Shown here piece after piece: positions 16,115-24,736 of a stretch of DNA of 34,657 nucleotides. A program made the position numbers and the translations under genes. Under the pieces are notes generated by a model that saw nothing but the letters and a program-made list of their open reading frames with translations, ran no database searches and was not told the DNA's origin. Location: contig CAJGDJ010000020.1 of assembly GCA_904502025.1 (NCBI GenBank), positions 1 through 34,657 on the forward strand, in the 5' to 3' direction. The DNA comes from an uncultured Muribaculaceae bacterium (lineage in GTDB: Bacteria > Bacteroidota > Bacteroidia > Bacteroidales > Muribaculaceae). The first letter of the stretch is position 1, and the number at the start of each line of letters is the position of its first letter.

Positions 16115-17470
16115 TTATTTGTTATTACTCATCGATTTCACAATAGTCTTAAATTGCTCTCCTCTATCTTCATAGCTCTTAAACAAGTCAAAGCTTGCAC
16201 AACATGGCGATAAAAGCACAGTATCGCCCGCTTGAGCCAATCGTGCACATTCTTTTACAGCGTCCTCGATTGAATGAGTATCACTTATGTGAGCTACTTT
16301 TCCTCCAAAGAAATCAAGTAATTTAGTGTTGTCTTTACCCATACACACTATTGCTTTTACCTTTTTTTCTACAAGTGCTTCAATTTCGCTATAATCATTT
16401 CCTTTATCCTTGCCACCAAGTATAAGAATCGTATTTTGCGGCATACTTTCAAGAGCATACCAACATGAATTTACATTTGTGGCTTTTGAATCATTGATAT
16501 AACGCACTCCATCAACAGTAGCTACATACTCCAATCGATGCTCCACTCCTTCAAAATTAGATAGAGCACGACGAATATCATCTTTTTTCACGTCAAGCAA
16601 ACATGCCGACAATCCTGCAGCCATTGAGTTATACAAATTATGCAAGCCATTCAATGCTAAATCGGCACGTGGCATATTTAATGATGTGGTCGATGTGTTT
16701 ATTATCATATTGTCCTCTGCATCGATATAGGCTTGAGTGTTCTCCTCTTGAGTTTCGGCAAATGGATACATTTGAGCTTGAGTTTCGATTTGTCGCAATT
16801 GAGCCTCAATAATAGGGTCGTTTTGCCAGAATATGAAAGCATCTTGCGATGTAAGATTTTGAAGTATTCGAAACTTTGCATTAACATAATTCTGCATTTC
16901 ATAATCATAACGATCAAGATGATCGGGCGTGATATTCATCATCACTGCAATGTTTGCCTTGAAATTATACATGTTTTCAAGTTGAAAACTACTCAATTCC
17001 ACAACATAAACATCATGCTGTTCGTGAGCAACTTGCAATGCCAAACTCTTACCAACATTCCCTGCCAATCCCACATTAACACCTGCGTCCTTGAGAATGT
17101 GATATGTAAGCATTGTGGTTGTTGTTTTGCCATTACTACCGGTAATACACACCATTTTCGCATCGGTATAACGACCTGCCAATTCTATCTCAGAGATGAC
17201 CGGAATATTTTTAGATGCAATTTTTTGCATTAATGGTGCCGTAGGGGGAATGCCGGGACTTTTTACCACCTCATCTGCATCAAGAATCTTTGTTTCGGAG
17301 TGCTGCCCATCTTCCCATTCAACACCTGCTTCGTCGAGCATTGTGGCATATCGAGGTGCAATCTTTCCCATATCAGAAAGAAACACTTCCATTCCTTTTT
17401 CTTTAGCGAGAATTGCGGCTCCTACACCACTTTCTCCACCTCCAAGAACAACCAACTTTTTTGTTTTCAT
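16115..17470 (-). CDS. murD: UDP-N-acetylmuramoylalanine--D-glutamate ligase
   Basis: Adds D-Glu to UDP-MurNAc-L-Ala. VVLGGGESGVGAAIL is the N-terminal nucleotide-sugar motif, ITGSNGKTTTTML is the ATP loop, VELSSFQLENM and MNITPDHLDRYDYEM supply metal and substrate contacts, and YINDSKATNVNS marks the start of the C-terminal domain. I chose the ATG at 17468-17470 (451 residues); its A and T are part of a TAATG overlap with the mraY stop codon, so translation is coupled. A longer frame reaching 17527 would add 19 residues without family resemblance. Confidence 0.97.
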   Translation of the reverse strand: MKTKKLVVLGGGESGVGAAILAKEKGMEVFLSDMGKIAPRYATMLDEAGVEWEDGQHSETKILDADEVVKSPGIPPTAPLMQKIASKNIPVISEIELAGRYTDAKMVCITGSNGKTTTTMLTYHILKDAGVNVGLAGNVGKSLALQVAHEQHDVYVVELSSFQLENMYNFKANIAVMMNITPDHLDRYDYEMQNYVNAKFRILQNLTSQDAFIFWQNDPIIEAQLRQIETQAQMYPFAETQEENTQAYIDAEDNMIINTSTTSLNMPRADLALNGLHNLYNSMAAGLSACLLDVKKDDIRRALSNFEGVEHRLEYVATVDGVRYINDSKATNVNSCWYALESMPQNTILILGGKDKGNDYSEIEALVEKKVKAIVCMGKDNTKLLDFFGGKVAHISDTHSIEDAVKECARLAQAGDTVLLSPCCASFDLFKSYEDRGEQFKTIVKSMSNNK

Positions 17471-18735
17471 TATCTGATTTTTAATGTTGCAAATGTTATT
17501 ACTGCTAAAAGTATCGCTATAATCCAAAAACGAATCACAATTTTTGACTCGGGGACAGGATTAATTGGTGTTTGAATCAATGCCTCAATTCCACTATTTC
17601 CAGGTTTTTGGAAATGATGATGAATAGGGGTCATCTTAAATATACGTTTCCCGGTTCCGGTCTTTTTGCGAGTTAATTTGAAATATGTTGTTTGAATTAC
17701 CACCGAAAGATCCTCAAAATAGAATATAGCACACAAAATTGGCAACAACAATTCTTTATGAATCATAATAGCACACACAGCTATTATACCACCAATTGTC
17801 AGACTGCCGGTATCGCCCATAAATACTTGTGCCGGAGGTGCATTATACCACAAGAATCCTATCAATGCTCCAATAAATGCTGCCATAAACACGACAAGTT
17901 CTCCACTACCTGGCAAATACATAATATTGAGATATGATGAATATATCACATTGCCACCCAAATATGCAATTATTGCCAAAGCAATGGCTGCGACTGCCGA
18001 AGTGCCGGTTGCAAGACCATCAAGACCATCTGTGAGGTTAGCACCATTTGATGTTGCAGTAACCATAAAGATGGTAACGATGATAAACAATATCCATGCT
18101 GCAAGAGTTGCCCAATCGCCCATCCATTTTGTAAACCACGCGTAGTCGAGGTTATTGTTTTTCACAAATGGAATTGTTGTTTGCAAAGCTTTCACTTCTT
18201 GATTATCATAAACTACCTCTACTTGCGACTGATTGTCCCCTACATTCACTTCATGGTTCTCACGCATAACCATATCGGGACTAAGGTACATCGTAACACC
18301 CACAATCAAGCCTAAACCTACTTGTCCGGCAATTTTGAATTTACCTTTCAACCCATCTTTATCTTTGCGGGCAACCTTGATATAATCATCAAGAAAGCCA
18401 AGAGTTCCCAACCACAATGTTGAGCCTATCATTAATAACATATAGATATTTGATAGATTCCCAACCAATAAACATGGCACTAACGTGGCAATGATAATTA
18501 TTATACCTCCCATTGTGGGAGTTCCGGTTTTCTTCATTTGACCTTCGAGCCCCAAATCACGAATTATCTCCCCGATTTGCATAAGTTGCAATCGCTCGAT
18601 TATACGACGCCCGATAAAAATTGTTATCAACAATGACAACACCAACGCCACTCCCGAACGAAACGTGAGATAACTCATCAAACGTGCCCCCGGGAAACCT
18701 ATCTCTTGTAGATAATCAAATAAATAATATAACAT
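17470..18735 (-). CDS. mraY: Phospho-N-acetylmuramoyl-pentapeptide-transferase
   Basis: Forms lipid I from UDP-MurNAc-pentapeptide and undecaprenyl phosphate in the inner membrane. Ten or so transmembrane segments are visible. Catalytic motifs are FLDDYIKVARKDKDGLKGKFK (the DD pair), NLTDGLDGLATG, and the PIHHHFQKPG loop near the C-terminus. At 421 residues it is about 60 longer than E. coli MraY; the excess is a soluble insertion after the fifth helix region (about residues 175-215, NHEVNVGDNQSQVEVVYDNQ), a feature I recall from Bacteroidota MraY proteins. It follows murE after 21 bp and its stop overlaps the murD start by one base. Confidence 0.98.
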   Translation of the reverse strand: MLYYLFDYLQEIGFPGARLMSYLTFRSGVALVLSLLITIFIGRRIIERLQLMQIGEIIRDLGLEGQMKKTGTPTMGGIIIIIATLVPCLLVGNLSNIYMLLMIGSTLWLGTLGFLDDYIKVARKDKDGLKGKFKIAGQVGLGLIVGVTMYLSPDMVMRENHEVNVGDNQSQVEVVYDNQEVKALQTTIPFVKNNNLDYAWFTKWMGDWATLAAWILFIIVTIFMVTATSNGANLTDGLDGLATGTSAVAAIALAIIAYLGGNVIYSSYLNIMYLPGSGELVVFMAAFIGALIGFLWYNAPPAQVFMGDTGSLTIGGIIAVCAIMIHKELLLPILCAIFYFEDLSVVIQTTYFKLTRKKTGTGKRIFKMTPIHHHFQKPGNSGIEALIQTPINPVPESKIVIRFWIIAILLAVITFATLKIR

Positions 18736-18756
18736 GTTATCTATGTTTTTGTATTT

Positions 18757-20217
18757 CTATTTTTCGCTTTTAAATATTTCAGCAACCACTTCGCGATCAT
18801 CAAAATGATGCTTCACTCCTTTAATCTCTTGGTAATCTTCATGACCTTTGCCGGCAATAAGAATAACATCTCCTTTTTGTGCCAACATTGCCGCTGTGCG
18901 AATAGCTTCTCGGCGATCGGCAATACTCAATGTTTTGACTCGTCCTGAGTTATCTAATCCTGCCTCCATATCACGAAGAATATCTCCTGGCTCCTCATCT
19001 CGAGGATTATCCGAGGTGAGAATTACTCTTTCACTACGCAATGCAGCCTCTTTTGCCATGATAGGTCGTTTCCCTTTGTCGCGATTACCTCCGGCTCCAA
19101 CCACCGTGATAATATTTCCACTATTTCCTATCACATCTCGAATCGCATTGAGCACATTTACCACTGCATCGGGGGTGTGTGCATAATCTACAATTGCAGT
19201 ATATCCTTTGGGGGAGTGGAATGCTTGAAAACGACCGGCAACAGGCTCCAATCGGCTCATATTTATCAACACCTGCTCATTTTCCCAACCCAAAAGGATT
19301 GAAGTCGCATATACAGCGGTAAGATTGTAAGCATTAAACTTTCCGGTAAACAACACCTCTACTTCGCGAGTGTTGAATGTCATCAATGTTCCATCAAGAC
19401 GACTTTCAATTACTCGACCGAGGAAATCGGCTTGAGCACGTAGTGAATATCTTTTTTTCAATGCTTTAGTGTTTTGAAGCATCACTTCTCCCACTTTATC
19501 ATCTATATTTGTCAAAGCAAAAGCCTCTTGGGGGAGTGCATCAAAAAACATCTTTTTAGCTTCAAGATAAGCGTCAACCGTTTTGTGATAATCAAGATGA
19601 TCGCGAGTGAGGTTTGAAAATACTCCTCCCACAAAATGCAAGCCTGCAATGCGATGTTGATGTGCCGCATGCGAACTTACCTCCATCACTGCATATTCGC
19701 AACCGGCATCAACCATGCGAGCTAACAACGCATTTAAGTTCAATGGATCGGGAGTAGTGTGTGTTGCCGGCACTGCAACATCATCAATATAATTACACAC
19801 TGTTGATAATAGTCCTGCCTTATAACCCATCAATCGAGCCATCTCATAAATGAGTGTGGCTGTGGTAGTTTTTCCATTTGTCCCGGTAATTCCCACCAAT
19901 TTCAATTTTTGGGAAGGGTTATCCCACCATTGCGATGCAAGTTGTCCCAATGCTATTGCCGAGTTTTCAACTTGCAAATACGTTATATTTTCATCAATTA
20001 CATTTGGCAACTGCTCACACACAATGGCTGCCAATCCTTTCCCATTCAATGTGGGTATATATTGATGACCATCTACATTTACACCCCTAACGGCAACAAA
20101 CATAGTTGATTGAGTAGCTTGGCGTGAATCACTCACGATAGCCGCAACCTCACGATTGACATTGCCAACCACGTTAACTACGTTTATCGATTTTATGAGT
20201 TGTGATAATTGTTTCAT
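18757..20217 (-). CDS. murE: UDP-MurNAc-tripeptide ligase, meso-diaminopimelate type
   Basis: Adds the third residue of the peptidoglycan stem peptide. The N-terminal domain has VSDSRQATQSTMFVAVRG, the ATP loop is GITGTNGKTTTATLI, the MEVSSHAAHQHRIAG and NLTRDHLDYHKT motifs follow, and VDYAHTPDA and VVGAGGNRDKGKR lie in the C-terminal half. The residue-3 specificity loop reads DNPRDEEPGDI: the DNPR form selects meso-diaminopimelate instead of lysine, so the cell wall is expected to be of the A1gamma type. The length (486) is standard. It lies 21 bp after the PBP gene. Confidence 0.98.
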   Translation of the reverse strand: MKQLSQLIKSINVVNVVGNVNREVAAIVSDSRQATQSTMFVAVRGVNVDGHQYIPTLNGKGLAAIVCEQLPNVIDENITYLQVENSAIALGQLASQWWDNPSQKLKLVGITGTNGKTTTATLIYEMARLMGYKAGLLSTVCNYIDDVAVPATHTTPDPLNLNALLARMVDAGCEYAVMEVSSHAAHQHRIAGLHFVGGVFSNLTRDHLDYHKTVDAYLEAKKMFFDALPQEAFALTNIDDKVGEVMLQNTKALKKRYSLRAQADFLGRVIESRLDGTLMTFNTREVEVLFTGKFNAYNLTAVYATSILLGWENEQVLINMSRLEPVAGRFQAFHSPKGYTAIVDYAHTPDAVVNVLNAIRDVIGNSGNIITVVGAGGNRDKGKRPIMAKEAALRSERVILTSDNPRDEEPGDILRDMEAGLDNSGRVKTLSIADRREAIRTAAMLAQKGDVILIAGKGHEDYQEIKGVKHHFDDREVVAEIFKSEK

Positions 20218-20238
20218 TGTTTGTCTATTAATTCGTTA

Positions 20239-22386
20239 TTAGAATTCAGTCAATTTAAGTTTCACGCAACTACCTTGTGGAGCTATATCGCCAGCCACTG
20301 GTGTTTGGGCCACAACATATCCCATTCCGTCAAAATCGACATTATACCCGGCAGTTTCAAGTGCAACAATCGCTTCACGAAGTCCAAGACCTTTTACCGA
20401 GGGTACTCCTGATGTTTTTGTAACATCTGGTAAACGAGCAATCTTGCCCATAGATAGCCCCTCTTTCAAATTAGAATGCTTGCTTGACGACTGTGTTGCG
20501 TATAATATAGGACGAGAGGGAGCATTCTTTTCAGCACGGTAATCACTCTCATTTCCGAGCATACCTCGTGAATACATCTTCAATGCAATCTCTTTCAACA
20601 CTACTCCACTTGATGCAGCTGCACCAACTCCATTTTTGGGGTGAAAAATCATCACAAAACATGAATATTGAGGATTTTCAACTGGGAAGAAACCACAAAA
20701 CGATAAACGTTTTCGATCCTTATCATAGTGTCCGGGGGTTCCTTGTGGAATATCACGACCATAAATATCCTTTGTTATAAGTTGACCTGTTTCTTTGTCT
20801 TGTTTCAACTTTTCATAAGTTGCATAGCATGTACCTGTTTTACCGGCAATTTTAACTACATCGTTTCGCAACACTCTTCGAGCTGTTCCATGCTCACCCC
20901 AAACTACTCGTGTGAGCATTTCTTTTAAGATTTCTGCATTCTTTTCGCTACAAATGCGATCTTTCATGTACGAAACCGGAATTATTGAATCTACACCATT
21001 GCCTATGAGATTAGTTACAAATCGAGGTCGCACATATCTACCTCCATTAGCAATTGCATTATATATCGACAAAGTGTAAATGGGAGGGATTTGTGTTGTG
21101 TAACCGTATGTCATGCGAGACACGTCGATAAAGTCCCAATTTGAATTTCCCACATCTCGTATGCGAGGGATTCTTTCCCCGGCAATATGAAGATTCATTG
21201 GATCAAGAAATCCAATCTCTTTCAAATAGTGCTTAAACATGGCTGCACTATCAATATGTGGCATCATCAACTTTGTCATTGCCACATTTGATGACCGTTC
21301 GATTATTTCCCAGATAGGCATTGATGCTACGGGCGAGCAATCACTAATTGCCGGTCCATTAGCATATTTATATCTATTTCCCGAAACTATTATGTCGTTA
21401 GGATTTTTAACCCAACCCTTGTCAAGAGCTATCAACATAGATATAGGCTTCATTACCGAACCGGGTTCAAACCCCAAAATTGCACGGTTCATACCTTCGA
21501 TATAGCCATTTCCTTGAGGATCCATTTCAAGATTAGATATTGCCCTAATATCTCCTGTAGCAACGTCCATAAGTATAGCTACCCCCCAATCGGCTTTAGT
21601 ATCGGCAAGAACCTTGTTGAGTTCATTCTCAACAATATCTTGCATATTGATGTCGATTGTGGTTTTTATAGTATAACCATCAACTGCCGGCGTATCGGTC
21701 CAATTTAGAGTATTTCGATTTACGGGGACGATACGAGCCACCCCGGGCTTCCCATAAAGCAAAGAATCAAGATCGCGTTCAAGACCCCACACTCCATGAA
21801 TCTCTCCTTTTTTATCCTCTCCAACAAGTCCTATACTTCGCAAAGCCATTTCTCCGTATGGATTACGACGACGCATTTTACTGTCAAGAACAAGTCCACA
21901 TTTGTTACGATTTGGGATATTAAAAAATGGGAAAGTTCTCAATTTTTGATACTCAGTATATGAGATATTTCCTACTATCTTATAACATCGCGAACGTTTT
22001 TCTTTAGGTTTTTCCAATGGCTTTTTCAAATATTCCTTCCAATATTCTTTGGTTTTGCCAAAATATGTTGCCATACTATCTGACAAGCTATCCAACGCCA
22101 TTTTATAGCGTTCTTCCATGAAACGTTGACTACGATAATCGACTCTAACCGTGTAATAAGTGATATTGGTTGCCAACACACTGCCATCACATGCAAGAAT
22201 ATCTCCACGAGTGGGATAAAGTATTTTTCGTTTCATCAATACCGAATCGGCCTTGTTGTCCCAATCTGCTTTGTGTGTAATTGTAGTACTAAACACTTCT
22301 TTCATGATAAAGAAAGAAAAGAAACCAATAATTACAACGAGAACAATATATCTCATCAAGTTGCGAAATTCATCTTTTGTGTTCAT
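20239..22386 (-). CDS. ftsI: Division-specific penicillin-binding protein with PASTA domain (FtsI-type)
   Basis: A class B PBP that crosslinks septal peptidoglycan together with FtsW. It has one N-terminal transmembrane helix (about 12-29), a PBP dimerisation domain (about 55-220), and the transpeptidase domain with SVMK (Ser310-Lys313), SSN (365-367) and KTGT (516-519). The C-terminus (about 650-715) is a single PASTA domain (LPDVTKTSGVPSVKGLGLREA), typical of Bacteroidota division PBPs; it could bind muropeptide or help localisation. At 715 residues it is longer than E. coli FtsI (588) because of the PASTA domain and inserts. ATGA overlap of 4 bp with the FtsL-like gene couples their translation. 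Confidence 0.95.
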   Translation of the reverse strand: MNTKDEFRNLMRYIVLVVIIGFFSFFIMKEVFSTTITHKADWDNKADSVLMKRKILYPTRGDILACDGSVLATNITYYTVRVDYRSQRFMEERYKMALDSLSDSMATYFGKTKEYWKEYLKKPLEKPKEKRSRCYKIVGNISYTEYQKLRTFPFFNIPNRNKCGLVLDSKMRRRNPYGEMALRSIGLVGEDKKGEIHGVWGLERDLDSLLYGKPGVARIVPVNRNTLNWTDTPAVDGYTIKTTIDINMQDIVENELNKVLADTKADWGVAILMDVATGDIRAISNLEMDPQGNGYIEGMNRAILGFEPGSVMKPISMLIALDKGWVKNPNDIIVSGNRYKYANGPAISDCSPVASMPIWEIIERSSNVAMTKLMMPHIDSAAMFKHYLKEIGFLDPMNLHIAGERIPRIRDVGNSNWDFIDVSRMTYGYTTQIPPIYTLSIYNAIANGGRYVRPRFVTNLIGNGVDSIIPVSYMKDRICSEKNAEILKEMLTRVVWGEHGTARRVLRNDVVKIAGKTGTCYATYEKLKQDKETGQLITKDIYGRDIPQGTPGHYDKDRKRLSFCGFFPVENPQYSCFVMIFHPKNGVGAAASSGVVLKEIALKMYSRGMLGNESDYRAEKNAPSRPILYATQSSSKHSNLKEGLSMGKIARLPDVTKTSGVPSVKGLGLREAIVALETAGYNVDFDGMGYVVAQTPVAGDIAPQGSCVKLKLTEF

Positions 22387-22730
22387 TTTGAATAAGAGAT
22401 TTTGAAGGGTGGTTGATCTTGTTTTTTTAGATTCAAATGTAGAGTATCTACAAGTTCTTGCATTGCCGATTCACGTGTGCTTCCCATATATCGACTTCGC
22501 TCAGTGATACTTTGATTTTTTACTATTTCAAGTTCGGTTTTTAATTTATCAATAGCAACCATTCGTGTTTGACATTGGTATTTAGTAGAGATATACACAA
22601 CCACCATACCCACTGCCACAAGAATCTTCCACCAATGGCGTTTGAAGAAATCCACCGTCAATAATTGACCATGAATTATTCGCCAAAAGATGTCTCTACG
22701 TTTTTTTTGTGTTGTTTTACTTTTTGCCAT
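22383..22730 (-). CDS. ftsL: FtsL-like division protein
   Basis: A small bitopic protein of 115 residues. A basic N-terminus (about 1-33) is followed by a single transmembrane helix (about 34-48, WKILVAVGMVVVYIS) and a periplasmic part with heptad-like hydrophobic spacing (about 55-75, coiled-coil prone). This matches the topology of FtsL, which connects FtsQ and the FtsW/PBP pair. Sequence identity to proteobacterial FtsL is low, so identification depends on the topology and its fixed position between rsmH and the division PBP. It starts 14 bp after rsmH. Confidence 0.85.
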   Translation of the reverse strand: MAKSKTTQKKRRDIFWRIIHGQLLTVDFFKRHWWKILVAVGMVVVYISTKYQCQTRMVAIDKLKTELEIVKNQSITERSRYMGSTRESAMQELVDTLHLNLKKQDQPPFKISYSK

Positions 22731-22744
22731 AGTATATTATTTTT

Positions 22745-23653
22745 TCATAGTTTTTGAGCTACTCTAAGTTTTGCACTACGCGAACGAGGATTTCGTTCTA
22801 CTTCTTCATCTGATGGAACGATAGGTTTTGACGTAAGTAATTTTATCGGAGATTGATTACGCCCAAAAAAGTCTTTTTCTAATTCGCCACGTAAATTCCC
22901 TGTTCGCATAAAATTTTTCACCAATCTATCTTCAAGCGAATGATAAGTGATAATCGCCAAACGACCTCCGGGCTTTAGAGCATCTAATGCTTGTTGCAAC
23001 ATTTTTTTTAGCACATCGATTTCTCCATTTACTTCAATACGTAATGCTTGAAACAACATCGCAAGTTCTTTTTTCTCTTGACGCGGATTGATTAGAGGCT
23101 TTACAACCTCAAGTAATCGTTCTATGGTTTCGATTGGTGATTGACTTCTTGCTTTAACAATTACCGATGCCAATTTGCGTGCATTCTTCAATTCTCCATA
23201 AAGATAAAACATATCGGCAAGTTGTTCTTCGCTATAATTAGCAATAATCCATGCAGCTGTTCGCTTTGCTTTTTGATTCATTCGCATATCCAAAGCTCCT
23301 TCAAAGCGGAATGAAAAGCCTCGGTCCTTGTTGTCAAAGTGGTGGAACGACACTCCTAAATCGCCAAGCAATCCATCAATTGCCTTAACATTGTGATATT
23401 GCAAAAAATTTGATAGAAATCTGAAGTTGCTATATACAATCGTAAATCGAGGGTCAACAAAAGCTCGCTTAACAGCGTCTTCATCTTGATCAAATGAATA
23501 CAAATGCCCCTTCTCATTTAGGCATTCCATAATAGCACGCGAATGACCTCCTCCCCCATAAGTAACATCAACATATATCCCTTCGGGATTAATATTTAAC
23601 GCTTCTAATGTTTCAGGCAACAATGCTGGTATGTGATAAACCTCTTCCGACAT
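22745..23653 (-). CDS. rsmH: 16S rRNA (cytosine(1402)-N(4))-methyltransferase
   Basis: The SAM-dependent methyltransferase that modifies C1402 in the ribosomal P site (old name MraW). The N-terminus has HIPALLPETLEAL, the SAM motif YVDVTYGGGGHSRAIME and DQDEDAVKRA; GLLGDLGVSFHHFD and DRGFSFRFEGALDMRM mark the substrate region, and ITYHSLEDRLVKNFMR is the catalytic-domain motif. The C-terminal RNPRSRSAKLRVAQ block is characteristic. The length of 302 is usual. It is the first gene of the dcw cluster here; mraZ, its normal upstream neighbour, is absent from this position. The promoter is probably at 23716-23747. Confidence 0.98.
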   Translation of the reverse strand: MSEEVYHIPALLPETLEALNINPEGIYVDVTYGGGGHSRAIMECLNEKGHLYSFDQDEDAVKRAFVDPRFTIVYSNFRFLSNFLQYHNVKAIDGLLGDLGVSFHHFDNKDRGFSFRFEGALDMRMNQKAKRTAAWIIANYSEEQLADMFYLYGELKNARKLASVIVKARSQSPIETIERLLEVVKPLINPRQEKKELAMLFQALRIEVNGEIDVLKKMLQQALDALKPGGRLAIITYHSLEDRLVKNFMRTGNLRGELEKDFFGRNQSPIKLLTSKPIVPSDEEVERNPRSRSAKLRVAQKL

Positions 23654-23715
23654 AGAAAATACGCACTTCTTTAACTACGATTTTGTTATTATATAGCCTT
23701 TTCAAATTTAGGTTG

Positions 23716-23748
23716 TAAAGTTAGTCATTTTTACCGAAAATTTACAAC
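23716..23748 (-). promoter_or_regulatory. Candidate promoter of the dcw cluster
   Basis: On the minus strand TAACTTTA (23716-23723) matches seven of eight positions in form to TAnnTTTG, with TTG at 23745-23747 about 21 bp upstream. It lies about 63 bp before the rsmH ATG, in the only gap long enough to hold the promoter of the cluster. One mismatch in the -7 box makes this a moderate call. Confidence 0.45.
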
Positions 23749-23759
23749 TCAAAATTCAT

Positions 23760-23804
23760 TTTTCCACACCCTCAACATCAAAAAGTTATCAACATTTTTC
23801 CACT
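23760..23804 (+). promoter_or_regulatory. Three DnaA-box-like sequences
   Basis: TTTTCCACA (23760-23768) fits the relaxed DnaA box TTWTNCACA exactly. TTATCAACA (23786-23794) and TTTTCCACT (23796-23804) each differ at one position. All three have the same orientation within 45 bp of an AT-rich region directly upstream of the candidate dcw promoter. This may be DnaA binding, but an AT-rich background makes such near matches fairly likely by chance. Confidence 0.3.
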
Positions 23805-23825
23805 TCCCTTTATTTATGCGAATTT

Positions 23826-23858
23826 CAAAAATAAACGCCGACACAAATGCCGACGTTT
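23826..23858 (-). terminator. Intrinsic terminator after the sirtuin gene
   Basis: On the minus strand a 10 bp stem (arms 23849-23858 and 23833-23842, with two G-U pairs) and 6-nt loop are followed by TTTATTTTT down to about 23826. It sits 22 bp after the sirtuin stop and separates that transcript from the dcw cluster, whose promoter must lie downstream. Confidence 0.75.
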
Positions 23859-23879
23859 ACGGTTGTAAATTTAGGAAGT

Positions 23880-24572
23880 TTAACATTTTAGTTTTAACTG
23901 ATTAATCAACTCCCTAACCCCCTTAGTTGCCGGTAGAGCCAACACCTCAACTCCCAACGGCACTACAGCCGGTTTTGGATCGATATAATAAACAGGCGTA
24001 CCCGGACGCACGTAACGCAACAATCCGGCTGCCGGATAAACATTCAACGATGTGCCTATAACAACAAATATATCAGCCTCTTGCACCCAATCTATTGCCA
24101 ATTCGATATTTGGAACAGCTTCTTGAAAAAACACGATATGAGGTCGCACGGGGTCGCCATATTTATCGCGTGTTTCGGGCGATGTTTCAAGATTGTCTGA
24201 CGTTAATTCATATACACGTGTTTCATCTTTCATTGACCTTATTTTCATTAATTCGCCATGAAGATGTAACACCCTGCTACTGCCTGCTCGCTCATGAAGA
24301 TTATCAACGTTTTGCGTAATTATCCCAACGTCAAAATATTTTTCCAACTCCACCAACCCACGATGAGCATCATTGGGTTCTACCGTCAACAACTGTTTAC
24401 GCCGAGCATTATAAAACTCATGCACCAAAGCCGGATTGCGTGCAAATCCATCGGCACTGGCAACATCCATAACCGGATATTGCTCCCACAAGCCATCGGC
24501 ATCACGAAATGTTGAAATGCCACTCTCAGCACTGATTCCTGCCCCGGTGGAAATTATTAATCTCTTTTTCAT
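23880..24572 (-). CDS. cobB: NAD-dependent protein deacylase, sirtuin (class III, zinc-less)
   Basis: A 230-residue Sir2-family enzyme that removes acyl groups from lysine using NAD+. STGAGISAESGISTFRD (8-24) is the NAD-binding GAG motif, TQNVDNLHERAG (86-97) the ribose/nicotinamide pocket, and LHLHGEL carries catalytic His105. Tyr54 and Arg57 in EFYNARRKQ form the YxxR signature of SIRT5/CobB-type enzymes that prefer succinyl or malonyl lysine. No CxxC pair exists where the structural zinc normally binds (region 108-140), which I recall also in related Bacteroidota sirtuins. It is a single-gene unit, divergent from gldE. Confidence 0.9.
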   Translation of the reverse strand: MKKRLIISTGAGISAESGISTFRDADGLWEQYPVMDVASADGFARNPALVHEFYNARRKQLLTVEPNDAHRGLVELEKYFDVGIITQNVDNLHERAGSSRVLHLHGELMKIRSMKDETRVYELTSDNLETSPETRDKYGDPVRPHIVFFQEAVPNIELAIDWVQEADIFVVIGTSLNVYPAAGLLRYVRPGTPVYYIDPKPAVVPLGVEVLALPATKGVRELINQLKLKC

Positions 24573-24650
24573 AACCCCATGATTTTTTTGTTTGAATTAA
24601 AATTTTAACTATAACAAATTTACAACAAAGTCAACTAAATAGCAAGAATA

Positions 24651-24682
24651 TTCGCTCAATTCAGAAAGATTGATTAATTTTG
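24651..24682 (+). promoter_or_regulatory. Promoter of the gldE operon
   Basis: TAATTTTG (24675-24682) matches TAnnTTTG exactly. TTCG at 24651-24654, 20 bp upstream, is one base off TTTG. The distance to the gldE start is 54 bp. Confidence 0.6.
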
Positions 24683-24736
24683 CATCATCAAATAACCTAA
24701 TCGGTTATTCTTTATGTTTAACTAATATCAATTATT

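Noticed and set aside
16733..17233. 166-codon plus-strand open frame
   Set aside because: It lies antisense within murD; composition rich in Cys, His and Ile is not that of a real protein.
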